Under the pieces are notes generated by a model that was given only the letters and a program-made list of their open reading frames with translations, was not told where the DNA came from and made no database searches. Shown one piece after another: positions 23,051-36,119 of a DNA stretch of 64,000 nt. Source of the DNA: Telopea speciosissima (lineage: Eukaryota > Streptophyta > Magnoliopsida > Proteales > Proteaceae); the NCBI RefSeq assembly GCF_018873765.1, contig NC_057925.1, forward strand, positions 10,303,568 to 10,367,567. Direction: 5' to 3'. A program made the position numbers and the translations under genes. Position 1 is the first letter of the stretch; the number at the start of each line of letters is the position of its first letter.

Positions 23051-26000
23051 ATGATAATCCTTTCCTGGAATGTCAGAGGCTTACAAAGCTGTTTCACAAA
23101 GAAGTGCCTCACCCCTCATGTTAAAAAAAATAAATCCGATTTTATCTTTCTTTGTGAGACTAAATGTACCGATCACTCAAACATGGAATTCCTAGCACTT
23201 ACAAGCGGATGTCTCTCATGGACATATCAATAGCAAAGGTGCTAAAGGATTGAGTGGTGGACTTTGGGTTCTTGCCAACCCCATCATAAATCCATCGGTC
23301 ACAACTCTTGGCTCTCACTATATTGCCATCCTTGTACTGGACTTATCTGGTCAACCTTGGTTTTTAATTTTCCTCTATTCCCCCCCAACTCTTCCTTTTT
23401 CAAAACTTCCCACCCTCTAGGTCCAGACTTCATCAAATGTTTGTTCCCAAATTGCCTTCAGACCAATGTCTCAAACCTCCTATCCTCAGTCCCGAATTTG
23501 GATGAAATCAGATTAGCAATTTTTTCTATTGGTGCCTTTAAAGCACTTGGGGCTGATGGTTTTTAAGCCTGCTTCTACCACCAATTTTGAGACTTAATCT
23601 CCGGAGATGGATTGGCTATGGTTCATCAATTCTTTACTACTTTTGGTTTACCTAGGGGTTGTAATCATACCTTCCTTTGCATGATCCCCAAAAAAGAGAA
23701 TGCAACAAAAGTTTTTGAATTCAGACCGATCAACCTATGCGATGTATCTTACAAAATTCTTGCCAAAATCTTGACAAATAGGCTGAAGGGAGTTCTTCCT
23801 TCCATGATATCACCTTTTCAGACAACTTTTTTATCTGACCGGAAGACAAATTTCTGATAATATTATAGTGGCTTAGGAGATTTTCCATTATCTTTCTCAC
23901 AGGAAGAGGAAAAAAGGGTTTTGTGGTTATTAAAATTGATATGGCCAAAGCATATGACCGGGTGGAATGGAACCTACTCACTAAGATTTTCTCTTTCTTG
24001 AGCTTTAATTCATCTTGTATCTCGTTAATAAATACCCTTATTATCACTACTTCTTTTTCTTTTATAATTGGTGGAAGCCCATATGGATTTTTGAAAACCT
24101 GAAAGAGGCCTTCGGCAAGGATGCCCATTAAGTCCATATGTGTTCCTTCTTGCCATGGCGGTGTCCCGTCTTTTAGCCACCTACAGAGACCTTAACTCTT
24201 TCAAAGGCATCAGAGTGGCGAGGAATGCACCTGAGGTAACTCACCTCCTTTTTGTAGATGACACTTTTATTTTCTGTCGTACCTTTGAGGAGGATTTCCT
24301 TACTATAAAGTCCATTTTGGATCTATTCTCTGACATTACTGGACAGGAAATTAGTTTTGCTAAAAGTGAAATTTTCTTTAGTAAAAATGTCCCTACCACT
24401 CAGAGGAAAAAACTTTGCTCAGTCCTAAGTATATGTGAAATGTCCTCAAAATCCTCATACCTGGGTATCAGACTTTGCCACTCAAGATCTAAAGTTAAAG
24501 ATCTGGATTTCATTGTGAAAAAGGTACAATCTAAACTTGCAACTTGGAAATCTGGTTTTTTATCTTATGTTGGTAGAAGGATAATGATTCAATCTCTTAT
24601 CAAGAAAATTTGTAGATCTCTTGATTCAATTTGTATCAAATTTTGGAATGGTAATATGGGATCAAAAAAAAAAAAAAAAAAAGGCTGAATCAGCTGGGAA
24701 AAAAATATCTGTTCCCCTACCAGTAACAGTGGTCTAGGCCTTAGGAATGCTTTGATTCATAACCAGGCTCTTATCCTAAAATTAGGATGGAGACTTCTAA
24801 CTCATGAAGACTCGACATGGGCCAAAATACTCAAAGCCAAGTATTTTCCTAAAACCTCAGCCTTTGACCCAAAAACCCTGAAAAGAAGGGGTTCTTGGAC
24901 CTGGAACAGTATTTGTTCTTTACTCCCAACTCTGAAAACTTTCATTAGGAGGAAAGTGGGATCAGGTTTTAACACTAGTTGTTGGTTTGATCCTTGGATC
25001 CCCTCGATCCCAGGAAGATCCCTACCTCAGTCATTACAACCTTCTTTGACCAATCTCATCTCAATCTATAATTGGAACATGGATTTAATTTATGATCTTT
25101 TGCTTCGTAATTTTGGTACTGAAATTTTAAAAATTCCAATTTCAGACATTAAGGATCAATGGAGATGTACTCTTTCAAATTTTGGGCGGTTTTCCGCCCA
25201 ACTAGTTGCAAAATTCATTTTCAAATCTCACCATAGCCCCATCAGTACAAGATGGTGGCGATTTTTCTGCAAAATTAAGATACATCCGAAATTTAAAATA
25301 TTTTTTTGGCGTGTGTTAAATACAGGACTTCCTATCAAAGACGAGCTTAGGAAATGGGCGACGATCGATCCTACATGTTTATTATGTGGGGGTGTTGTGA
25401 TGAGTCCATGTGGCATCTATTCCTTTCTTCTGATTGGACTAAGCATATTTGGGCATCTGACCTTCTTGGATTGAGAACAAAGCTTCTCTCTAGTCCGTCA
25501 CTATCTCTTCTGTGTGATTCTCTATTAAGAAACAATGTGCTCCATAGACCGCCTAAGACTGATCCAAACTTTGATATTCGATATGTATCTAAATGGCTGG
25601 GTGATCTCACTATCACTCCACCATCTTTGTTTCCCTACCCCATAACTTCAATACAGCTTATGTCTTATTATAATCTTCCTGATAATAATATTGCTAACCT
25701 TGATGTTCAATGGCCTATCTTAATCTGCGCAGGCCTTTATGAACCGCACTTAAGAATAACAAGTTGGGCATTTTGCATTTTGCTAGATAGAAAGGTCATT
25801 CTAACATCTACAGGTACTTCACCGTCTATGACCAAAGAAGAAGTTGAACTATATGGATTCCTGGAAGAATGGAAAGCAGAAATAAGAAAACATATCAATC
25901 CCAATGAAGTCTGGTGTAGCAACATCTCCTTGAACAACTACCTCCATCCTTCTGACAACACCAGAATTCCTTGGAATATGATATCAAGTTTTTTAGAACT

Positions 26001-26181
26001 AGCAGACTTAAAAGTTCTCTACTGTCCATTTTGCTTTATGTATTGAACCATCCATATGTAATTATGTCGGCAAAATAGCTCTAGAAGCAATAGAAGGGAT
26101 AATACCCAGTGCCCTTCAAAGTCTGCACATGCACTTACCGTCTTAACTTTAATATGTTTACTTTTTCTATAAAAAAAAAAA
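23051..26181 (+). pseudogene. L1-type LINE ORF2 (dead) with poly(A) tail
   Basis: Domains run in L1 ORF2 order. The endonuclease N-terminus (ILSWNVRGLQ at 23054, FLCETK) is present but most of that domain is deleted. Then come reverse transcriptase blocks (FSIGAFKALGADGF, FRPINLCDVSYKILAKIL, IDMAKAYDRVEW) and the active-site region (THLLFVDDTFIF near 24240-24280). A zf-RVT region follows (WWRFFCKIKIHPKFKIFFWR, with CLLCG) and a degraded RNase H-like end at about 25.76-26.04 kb. Several stops and frameshifts are present, including one at an 18-nt A-run (about 24665-24682). The element ends in an 11-A tail at 26171-26181, where the next element is inserted. Confidence 0.85.
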
Positions 26182-26464
26182 GGGTAAATTATACGTCACC
26201 TTTTGGTTTTCAAACGAAATTTAGCTTGGTTTTTGAAAAAACTCAAATCACCCCCTCTACAGTAACGGTGTTAGTCTGCTATTAGGTATTGGTGTGAAAG
26301 GACTATTTTACCCTTATATTAAAACATTAAAATTAAATTTACAATACTACCCTTCCTTTATCTTCAACATTGGTCAAGGATAGTTTAGGGATTTAAATTT
26401 ATTTAACTGGCTGACATCATCACTTGACAACATAAAACTAACGGTAGGGACTAATTTATCATAT

Positions 26465-26856
26465 TGCGGTCTATAAACAGGATCAGAGTCCAACTCTAAT
26501 CCTACATGTGATACCGGCTCAACCAACACCTGTGCATCTACAACTCTTTTCTCCACCTCACCAAATCAGTCTAGATTCATTGATGAGTCAGCATCCATAT
26601 CTCCAAAGCTCAACGATAGTGCACAGCAGTGTTTTAGATTAACTAAATCACCATGTACTCAGCCTCATGTATATCAATATACTAATCCTCCTCTACATCT
26701 ATATAATCTATATAAAGGGAGGATTAGCAAGAATTAAATAAGTGAGAAAGTAAAATTACAGTGGAAGTTGGTTACAAATAACCGAACCACTTAACACCCT
26801 GTGTCGTTTCTCTTCTTCTTCCTCTCCTCATCTCTAACCTTCCTTCACTTTTAACA
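26465..26856 (+). repeat. 5' LTR of copia A
   Basis: About 390 bp, paired with 36120-36506. Landmarks are AACTCTAATCCTACATGTGA, a CTATATAAAGGGAGG promoter-like block, and an end in ...TTAACA. Compared with the 3' LTR there are about a dozen substitutions and one 9-nt insertion (a duplicated CTATATAAT). This suggests an insertion much older than copia B. The first ~15 bases are diverged and no target duplication could be read. Confidence 0.88.
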
Positions 26857-28271
26857 TGGTATCATCCGACCAGGGCTCCTTGGGATCTTCGAGAGCCCTT
26901 CCTGCGGGTACGATATCTATGGCATGGTTACCGACGACTCACGATGTCCACCGGAATTTATTTCTTCAGCAACTGAAGGCACAACTGATGCCACTCCCAC
27001 ACCTAACCCTGCATATCAGACATGGCAGCGACAAGATCAACTGCTCATGAGCTGGCTCATCTCCTCTTTAATTAACAGAACCAGTTCATGCTCACATAGT
27101 CGGCTGCACTACTTCTCATGAAGTTTGGACCACCTTGGAGCAATCATACAATAACATATCTGCTGCCCGTGTGTTACAACTGAGATTTCAGCTTCAAAAT
27201 ACCAAACGGGGCTCCTCCACCATTCAAGAATATCTCTTGCGCATAAAATGAATAACTGATTTACTTGCTGCCGCTGGGAAACCAGTATCCAATGAAGATC
27301 TCAGTCTATACACACTTATTGGCTTGGGTCCAGAATACTCCGCCTTTGTGACGTCAATGACCACGCATCGAGAGGCTGTTTCATATACTGATATGCGAAC
27401 CATGCTCCTTACCCAAGAGATCCGGCTGCAAGATGAACACTCTCTGCCTGAGGTAGCTATTCCAGCAAACACTGCTAGCACCAATACTGAAAATCGTGGG
27501 GGACGTCCCAATCGTGGCTATGGAGGATCACATGGTGGACGTGGTTTTTATCGTGGTGGCCGTAATGACCGCACTGGGTACCAGCGTACTCCAAATCAAG
27601 GTGCGCAACAGCCCACCACCCAAACTCTTGCTCCTAATACAAATATATGCCAGATCTGTAACAGGGTCAGTCATAAAGCTTTGGATTGTCGCAATCGGTT
27701 CAATCATGCATTCCAACCAGCTACCGACACCACGGCACCAGCTGCCAATTTGGTTGATTATTCTCGAACAGCACCACATAACAATAATGTTTGGTTCCCT
27801 GACTCTGGCGCAACGAACCACATCACTGCCGACCTCGATAATCTGACCATATCTACTGAGTACAATGGGCAAGATCAGGTTCAAGTGGGCAATGGTTCAG
27901 GTTTGAAAATTTTGCACACTGGCACATCTCATATTTGTTCTTCTTCTAAGTCGTTGGCTCTCCCTAATATTTTGCATGTGCCTATCATTACTCGAACTTT
28001 ATTATCTATTTCTCAATTCACAAGGGATAATAACGTAATGTTTGAATTTCATCCTGATAGTTTTTATGTTAAGGATCGCTGCATGGGGAGGTGCCTTCTC
28101 CAGGGAATCAGTAAGGGTGGACTTTACCAGCTGGCTATGAATACAGGTGGATCATCAAAAGCTGGCTCTACTCCACGTGCTCTAGTTGGTGAACGCACGT
28201 CTTTACATCAGTGGCACAACAGGCTAGGGCACCCAGCCCTTCGCATTGTTTGGCAACTAATTAGTGGATTT

Positions 28272-29931
28272 TGTTGGTCAACTGGGTCAACTGAGGTTTG
28301 CTGGAGTGGTGTTGTCATTGTTGGCAACCTTATTATTCGTATTGGTGATGCGGTAGTGGTATTTGATGAGCTGCAAGAGCTGAAACGGTCAAACAGTCAC
28401 CTACGCATCTATAAGGGTATTTTGATCATTTGGCAAGGTTACAGGGGTACCTGCACTTGAAGAACACCATTTAACAGTATATTAAGTCTTTATATAGTGT
28501 TTGGCAAAGGGCCGAAGCAGTAGGTGAAGGTTTCATACTGTTAAAGTTGTGATTTCACAGGTTCATGTTCATAGGTTCATGCAATAGTAGTAACTTTAAG
28601 GTCATTTTTGGAAGGTTTAATTGCATTTCTGGGTGAAGTAGTCTCCATGAGAAATGAAGTTCGTCGAGTCACGGTTCCAATGCAACTGGTATCACATCAT
28701 TTCAGTGTCGGACGAGAAAGTCACAGTTGTTTCCATGTTGACGCGCGAAAACAATACAAATCTGGAATAGGCAAAAGTTTTATACTTAGCCAATTTTTTG
28801 GTCGTTTTTTTTTTGAAGTGCTACTCTCAACAGAGGTGTCCCATTGTTTTATAAAATTATGGAATCTTGGTGGCCGTTGGATTTTTCTCATCACGTCGCT
28901 CTCTGATTGGCTTGCCCTTGATGGTGCACGGTGCTATGCGATACACCATAACATTGTTCCTTAAGAGAGTAGTACGGTTGTTGAAATTTGAATTCTGATT
29001 TGAGTAAGTGCTGTACAACTGTCACCTCTTTTGGAATGTGATCTCTTGGCAAATCTTATCGTGCCTTGCCAATCGTCACCAATATCTTTGAATATCATAA
29101 ATTCGTCCTCCACTTGCCATTTTTGTATCTTTCAACTTTGAAATGCAATATCTCTCTCATTCGGAGTCCAAATTAGTCGCCATTATTTTTGAAGGTGCAT
29201 ATTTTTTTCAAGGAGAACACAATGGAAATGTGAGAAAGAGCAGAAAAATTACAGAAACGTCAAAAAAAAAAAGAAAAACCTTACTTGAACAATTGAAGAT
29301 GCTGCTTTGAACATTGGAGATCGTGCATGACATCAGGCAGGCTTCGAGCAGTGGGTTAGTCACGGGATTACTCAGGGAGAGGTAATCTTTTGTTTCACAA
29401 GTCCTAGTTGATATTTAGGGTTTGATTCATGTTGAAAGAATCCTAATTTTTGTTCATGTGGGACTTGTAATTGAATTTTTATATTCATATTGTAATTCCA
29501 TTCAAGTTGGGGCTTGATTGGATTGGGGTTGTAGCCCTAGATTTTGTTGTTGAGGAGTCAGAAGCAGGTGTTGTAGCACCTGGGCTATTGTAGTAGTCAA
29601 ACTCGAGTTGAGTATTTGAGGAAATACGAAACCCTTACGGGTATTCTTCCGTGGATGTAGGCAGCTTGGCCGAACCACGTATATTTGGTATACTGTGTAC
29701 TTGTTATTTTGTTTTCGTATTCTTGGACTGTGTTTGCTGCAGAGTGGTGGTGCATTGTCTGGTAGACCTGGCCACACAGTGGTTACGAGGTGGACGTGCA
29801 TGTGTGATTGGTAATTACGGGACTGCCCTGGCCAATCTTTGTGTGTGATTGTTATTGCTATGGGATTGAGTTTGGAAGAATTTTTTAAGGCACTGATTCA
29901 CCCCCCCTTCTCAGTGCACATGGGATTATCA
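28272..29931. mobile_element. Solo LTR inserted in copia A (1660 bp, 5-bp target duplication)
   Basis: The inserted segment starts TGTTGG and ends ATTATCA (TG...CA) and is flanked on both sides by GATTT (28267-28271 and 29932-29936). It lies between the pre-integrase and integrase parts of copia A. Its right end (TTCACCCCCCCTTCTCAGTG, then CACATGGGATTATCA) resembles the 3' end of large plant LTRs. No gag, pol, primer site or second LTR lies inside, so it fits a solo LTR left by LTR-LTR recombination. The family (large-LTR copia or gypsy) is not certain. Its ORFs are not recognisable. Confidence 0.8.
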
Positions 29932-31200
29932 GATTTAATTTACCTTTGAGTTCTCAATCAGATTTTAGTATTTGTAATGCCTGTCAGCAAGGCAAGAGTC
30001 ATAAGTTACCATTTTATTCATCATCTAATCGTTCTAGTCGGCCATTGGACCTCTTATATTCTGATGTTTGGGGTCCCTCTCCCATTCCTTCTTCGGCAGG
30101 ACACCGTTATTATGTTCATTTTGTTGATGATTACAGCAAATTTATCTGGTTATTTCCACTTACAAATAAGTCCGATGTATTGCCTGTATTTATCAAATTC
30201 ATGAATCTTGTTGAGAATTTGTTTGACAGGAAAATCAAAAGGTTACATAGTGATTGGGGTGGAGAATACAGGTCTGTCTCCAAGTACTTGGCCAACAATG
30301 GCATTGAACATCGACTCTCTTGCCCACATACTCATGAGCAGAACGGTTCTGCTGAAAGAAGACACTGCCACATAGTTGAAATGGGTTTAGCCCTGATGTC
30401 TCATGCTGGTGTTCCTAAGTCCCATTGGAACCACGCGTTTGCAACGGTAGTGTTCTTGATTAATCGGCTTCCCACTTCAGTAATTGGAAATGTCTGCCCT
30501 ATTTACAAGTTGTTTGGCACCAAACCCGACTATAAGACCTTGCGGGTGTTTAGGTCGGCCTGCTATCTGCTATTGCGACCATTCAATAAGCATAAGCTTG
30601 ATTACAGATCTGAACTACATGTGTTTCTCTGGTACAGTTCCCAACATAGAGGGTACACCTGTCTCAACATGCGCACACATAAAATACTTGTTTCCAGGCA
30701 TGTCATTTTTTATGAAGACCGGTTCCCATTTAAAGAGGTTGTAGTACCATCACCATTGGCCCACTCATATTTGCCATCATCCATTCTCGATCCACCTCCA
30801 ATGCTACCCACCATCTCACCTCCCATTACAGCCACCTCCCCTCCATTATTATCTCCCCCCCACCACTACCCCACCTCCCACCATCTCCTCTCAACCACCA
30901 ATCTCCACAACCATGGTCTTACCTCCACCAAATTCTTCATCATCTCCATTATCATCACACCTCCCCCACCACTAACCCATCTCCCCTCCGCCACCGAACC
31001 CCACATCCACGGTTTCATCTCCACCGAACTCATTACTACCTCCCCCTCCACCACTACTACCATCCATCTCCCACCATCACATGATAACCCGGACCCTTGA
31101 TGGCACACGCAAGCCAAAAACATTCCTTAGTACCAAGTACCCTATACCGGTATGTATGCTCACTGAAGCAGCATCTCAAGCATTGGAACCCACGTGTTAC

Positions 31201-34200
31201 CAAGGATTTAAGTCTCAGACAGTATCGTATCGTCTCGGCCGATACGTCTCGGTATCGATCGTGGTCGATACGATACAGGTCGAGACGTATCTTTTTTTTT
31301 TTAAAAATGCAAATGTCTCGACTATATCGAGACTTATCGACCGAGATGTACTGATACGATACGATACGATCGATACATATCGATACAGCCGAGAGTTTTT
31401 TAAAATATTATTTTATTATATTTAAAAAATGATACGTATCTAGACGTATCGAGTCATCTCGATATGTATCGATATGTATCGACCGATACATACCGATACA
31501 TATCGAGACGACTTGATACGTCTCAGTACGCGTCGTTAACTTAAAAAACACATGGCCATTTTATTCTTGTCACCTGTTGGCCTTAGTAGAGCAACCAGTA
31601 TGAAGGGGATGTTTGACCGGTTTACAAAGAGTGGTAAGGGTAAGAGAAAGAAGAGCCCAGATATCAGAGACATGGATCCTAATGTCTATAGACCAAGGGA
31701 TGCTAGCCAACAGAGGATTGAAGAAAGCTTTCAACCCAAAACACTTAGTAAAAGGATAGGTAGAGCAATCTCCAGATGGTTCCACAGTTCTATGATTCCA
31801 CCACATAAGGCCAAAGATCCCCACTTCAAGGCCATGGTAAAGGAGATTCAGCGGTGTGGGAAAAATATTAAGCCACCCACACCTCATGAGATTGCTGGGC
31901 CTTACTTGGATGATATTGTCCAAGAGGTGCATGAGTATGTGGAGAGGTTCAAGGAGAAGTGGCCACTATATGGAGTGACCATCATGTGTGATAGATGGAG
32001 TGGACCAACAAGATTATCCATCATCAATTTTCTTATCTACTGTGATGGAAGGGCGATCTTCCACAAGTCGGTCAATGCATCTAGTGAAATCAAAGATGCC
32101 AATTACTTATACAAGTTAATGGATGAAGTTGTGGAGGACATAGGAGAAGAAAATGTTGTCCAAGTAGTAACTAACAATGCAGTAAATTTCAAGAAGGCTG
32201 GTCAGTTGCTTATGTTAAAGAGGCAACATCTATTTTGGACACCATGTGCAGCTTATTGCATAGATTTGATGTTCAACGACATAGGAGAATTGCCCAAGGT
32301 CCAAAAGTTGGTTGGTAATGCAAGAAAAATCACCAACTTTATTACAACCATAGTTGGGTTTTGGCATTGATGAGGAGTTACACACAAGGGGATTTAGTGA
32401 GGCCTACAACAATAAGATTTGTAACAAATTACATTGCAATTGATAGCCTCATTTCCCGAAAGCATGGACTGCTACAGATGTTCACCTCTACTGAGTGGTT
32501 GACTAGCAATTATGCAAGGTCTGAAATTGGGAGATTTGTTCAAGATCTTGTCACCTCCTCAAAGTTTTGGGCTGCGATGGGCCGACTTTATAATGTTATG
32601 ATGCCACTCTTTTGTCTGCTTCGAGAGGTTGATGGGGATAAAGAGCAGACCATGGGTAAGATGGTAGAAGCCATAGGATGTGTGAAGAGAAAAATACATG
32701 AGAATAACTCAACATCAAACAAGAAGTATTTGAAGATTATATCCGATCGATGGGAAAATATGTTGGTTCAAGATGTTCATTGGGCAAGTAATCTTATAAA
32801 TATATGACTTTGGTTTCATTTTAAACACTTAGTAGTTAGTAAGTTACTATTTATTTATTTATTATTAGAATTTCTAGGTTTCTAACCATCCATTACAAAC
32901 CATGTGCAACATATTATTTGAATCCGGATATCCAATACTCCAATGATATAGGGTGTAGACCGGATCTATTGCATGCCCTAAGGAATGCTGTGAACAAAAT
33001 GGAGCCAGATGTAGAGAAGGCCACACTTGCCATGGATGAGGTTAGAGCTAAAGTAGTTGTATAAATGATTGAAACCAAGAATAGAGTGATTGGTGGAAGT
33101 GGAACTAATATTTTAATTTTTTTAATACCTCTCTAGGCTAAGTATTTTCGGGAGGCCACTCGTGGTTTTGCTAATAGAATGGCTATCCATGCTAGGAGCA
33201 CACAACGCCCAGGTAAGTTAGGTTTACCTAATTTATTATATCATTTAAAATTTATTTTAAGGTTTTGTCTTTTAATATTTCATTTATTATTGTGTAGCTG
33301 ATTGGTGGCTCAATTATGGGGGTACTAGTGCTCCACACTTAACCCGAATTACAATTCAAGTGTTATCCCTAACGGCATCCTCTAGTGGCTGCGAACGTAA
33401 CTGGAGTACATTCGGGTTGATACACACCAAACCCCGGAATCGTCTCAGTTATTCAAAGTTGGAGAAGCTAGTGTATGTCCATTACAACATGAAGCTGAAG
33501 CTTAAATATTTAAAGCTGGAAAGAGAAGGAGATGATGTAGATGTCAACCCAATCGACATCAACCACCTACTTGACGATGAAGATCCAGTTAGAGTATGGA
33601 TAAAGGATACTGATAAGGTATTGGTGATGGATCAATTAAGTGAGGATCGCCAGACAACCAAACTTGATCCAGTGATAGAGAGCATCATTCAACAGATGGA
33701 TGAGGATGCAACACAGCCACCATCATAAGATCCTTGTCCTAATGTTGAAGAAAATGAAAGTAGCTTTAAAGAAGGTTTAGTCAGGAGGACGAGGTCATAC
33801 ATTGTGCTGGGGTTCAGTTCACATGTGAGGTAGGATACACACATACTACCCAAGATATGGATCATGGTCCTGAGCTTGCTGGCCATAAGACTTACTCGCG
33901 GAAGCCGCATAAGGGCAAGTTTGCCAAGTGCTCCCACAATCCACATGATAGTGATGTGCTTATGAGTGGCATGGAGTCACTTAGCATTAGTTCTGATTAT
34001 GTTGGTGCTTCATCAGGCCATGGGCATTATGCATCCGGTTCTTCTTCAGGCTATGGACATGGGGCTTCTGTAGGGTATGAAAGTTATGGATACGGAGAGA
34101 ATCAAGCACAAGCACGACCTAGTGCTTTCGTGACATTAGCCACTCTAGAGCAGTACACACGATTCTACTATGAGTGGGAGAGTCACTACCATCAGTATTT

Positions 34201-34586
34201 TGGCTAGGCTCAATATTGTGCTTATGTTCGGACAGTACACAACATCATCCTAGTCGCTCCTATTGTTGAAGACCCTTACAGACATGACTTTGACCCACCC
34301 CAACATTTTTCATGGCAATAGAGTGACTCTATATGTAAGCAATTTCATCTTTTAATCTTTTATAACAATTTCAAAGTGTCGCACTTGTCTAGTTATTGAT
34401 TATTCACAATTCTTAGTATATATGCATGATAAATGACACAAATTGCTTGTTTATATTATTTTTTGTGTCCAAAAGTGTATTTTCATGTGTATTTTGATCA
34501 TTTTTATGTGCTTCTGCACCAATCGATATGTATCTCTGGTACGATACGATACGATAAGATACTTGATACCGATACTTAAATCCTTG
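31201..34586 (+). mobile_element. hAT-superfamily DNA transposon (TIRs, 8-bp target duplication)
   Basis: The ends are CAAGGATTTAAGTCTC (31201) and its near-perfect inverse GATACTTAAATCCTTG (ending 34586). Flanks are CGTGTTAC (31193-31200) and CCTGTTAC (34587-34594), an 8-bp target duplication with one mismatch, the hAT hallmark. Interior: a transposase pseudogene on the plus strand. The subterminal regions (31214-31545, 34535-34575) are packed with CGATACGTATCG-like words. Length 3386 bp. It sits in the copia A pol region between integrase and reverse transcriptase. Confidence 0.93.
31552..34207 (+). pseudogene. hAT transposase (DUF659 / hAT-C dimerisation), inactive
   Basis: The N-terminal part (31552-32340) carries a lysine-rich segment and a DUF659-type domain (IAGPYLDDIVQEV, VTIMCDRWSG, TPCAAYCIDLM). 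A frameshift near 32340 leads into the next block (SYTQGDLVRPTTIRFVTNYI, to 32807). Possible introns separate a middle block (about 32880-33063, then about 33137-33213) from the hAT C-terminal dimerisation domain (33360-33500: LTASSSGCERNWSTFGLIH, NRLSYSKLEKLVYVHYN). The tail (33857-34207) is Gly/Ser/Tyr-rich. No BED zinc finger is visible at the N-terminus. The frameshift and a stop near 33062 argue that it is not functional. Confidence 0.88.
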
Positions 34587-36109
34587 CCTGTTACACATCT
34601 GCCTCTAAACATCCTCAATGGCGCACTGCCATGGATGCCGAGTTCAATGCCCTAGTTCAGAACGACACCTGGACATTAGTTCCACCACCTCTACAAAAGA
34701 ATATTGTCGGGTGTAAATGGGTTTACCGTATCAAGCGCCATGCCGATGGGTCAGTTGAGCGCTATAAAGCCCGTTTAGTGGCGAAAGAGTTTCACCAGCA
34801 AGAAGGCCTGGACTACACAGAAACTTTCAGTTCAATAGTCAAGCCCACAACAATACGTCTTGTGCTCTCTTTGGCTGTATCCAAGGGATGGGCTATTCGT
34901 CAACTTGATGTGCAGAATGCGTTTCTACATGGCATCCTAAAGGAAGAAGTCTATATGACTCAGCCACCCGGCTATATGGATTTGAAGTTTCCAAATCATG
35001 AGTGTCGCCTACATAAGTCTCTGTATGGACTTAAACAAGCTCCCTGAGCATGGTTTGATCGCTTGAGTGAGTTCCTCACAAATTTTGGGTTTATTGGCTC
35101 CAAAACTGACACATCGTTGTTTATTTACGGCACTGTTGCGACAACTATGTACCTCTTGGTCTACGTTGATGACATCATTCTTACAGACAACAATGACAAT
35201 TTTATGACTGGGTTTCTCGACTGCCTTGCCAAGACCTTCGCAATCAAAGACCTTGGCAATCTCCATTATTTTTTGGGAATTAGTGTGCACAAACGACCCC
35301 ATGGACTTCTACTCTCTCAGCGGTAGTATATTTTAGACCTGCTTGATCGGACTCAAATGACTGGTTGCAAACCCATCTCAACTCCTGTATTGCCATCCCA
35401 ATCATTGTCACGCATCGGAGGCACACCAATGGATGATCCTACATTATATCGGAGCGTGGTTGGGGGTCTTCAATATGCCACTCTAACACGCCCTGATATT
35501 GCATTTGCAGTCAACAAGGTATGCTAGTTCATGCACAGTCCTAGCACCGATCACTGGTCTGGTGTGAAGCGTATATTGCGGTACCTAAAGTCCACCATTG
35601 ATCATGGTCTTTATCTCCACAAGCAGCCCCACTTATAGCTCTCTGCCTATTCTGACGCTGACCGGGCTGGTTGCCTAGATGACAGGAAATCAACGGGTGG
35701 TTTTGCCATGTATCATGGCGATAATCTCATTTCATGGAGCTCTCGTAAACAGGCAACTGTGGCATGGTCAAGTACAGAATTTGAGTACCGAGCCATCGCA
35801 AATGCAGCAACTGAACTCACCTGGCTACAATCTCTGTTAAAGGAACTTGGTATCTACATGGCACATGCACCAGTACTCTGGTGCGACAATGTTGGTGTCA
35901 CATACTTAACTGCAAACCGATTTTTCATGCCCGCACGAAGCATGTGGAAATTGATTTCCATTTCGTCCGAGATAAAGTTGCAAAGGACGATCTCACTGTT
36001 CGATTCATCTCCACCAAGGACCAAATTGCGGATATTTTTACAAAGGCATTACCCACTAGGTGATACACCTATCTACTATCCAAGCTCAAGGTTCAGCCCA
36101 CCTTGCCCT

Positions 36110-36119
36110 TGAGGGGGCA
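36110..36119 (+). promoter_or_regulatory. Polypurine tract of copia A
   Basis: TGAGGGGGCA lies directly before the TG of the 3' LTR, the usual plus-strand priming site of LTR retrotransposons. Confidence 0.75.

Larger units (their letters stand above)
26857..36063 (+). pseudogene. Copia A gag-pol polyprotein, inactive
   Basis: Order: gag (about 26930-27640), CCHC zinc knuckle (CQICNRVSHKALDC, about 27645), protease (WFPDSGATNHIT, about 27792), GAG-pre-integrase (LHQWHNRLGHPALRIV, about 28204). The integrase core follows (29.95-30.5 kb: SDVWGP, HSDWGGEY, HEQNGSAERRH for the D-D-E triad), then reverse transcriptase (34.63-35.3 kb, active site YVDD intact at about 35161) and RNase H (35.6-36.06 kb). 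Inactivating changes are a frameshift near 27050, TGA at 27249, stops near 35046, 35324, 35524 and 35635, and a frameshift near 35935. Two transposons interrupt it. At each insertion the reading frame continues exactly when one copy of the target duplication is counted. Confidence 0.9.
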
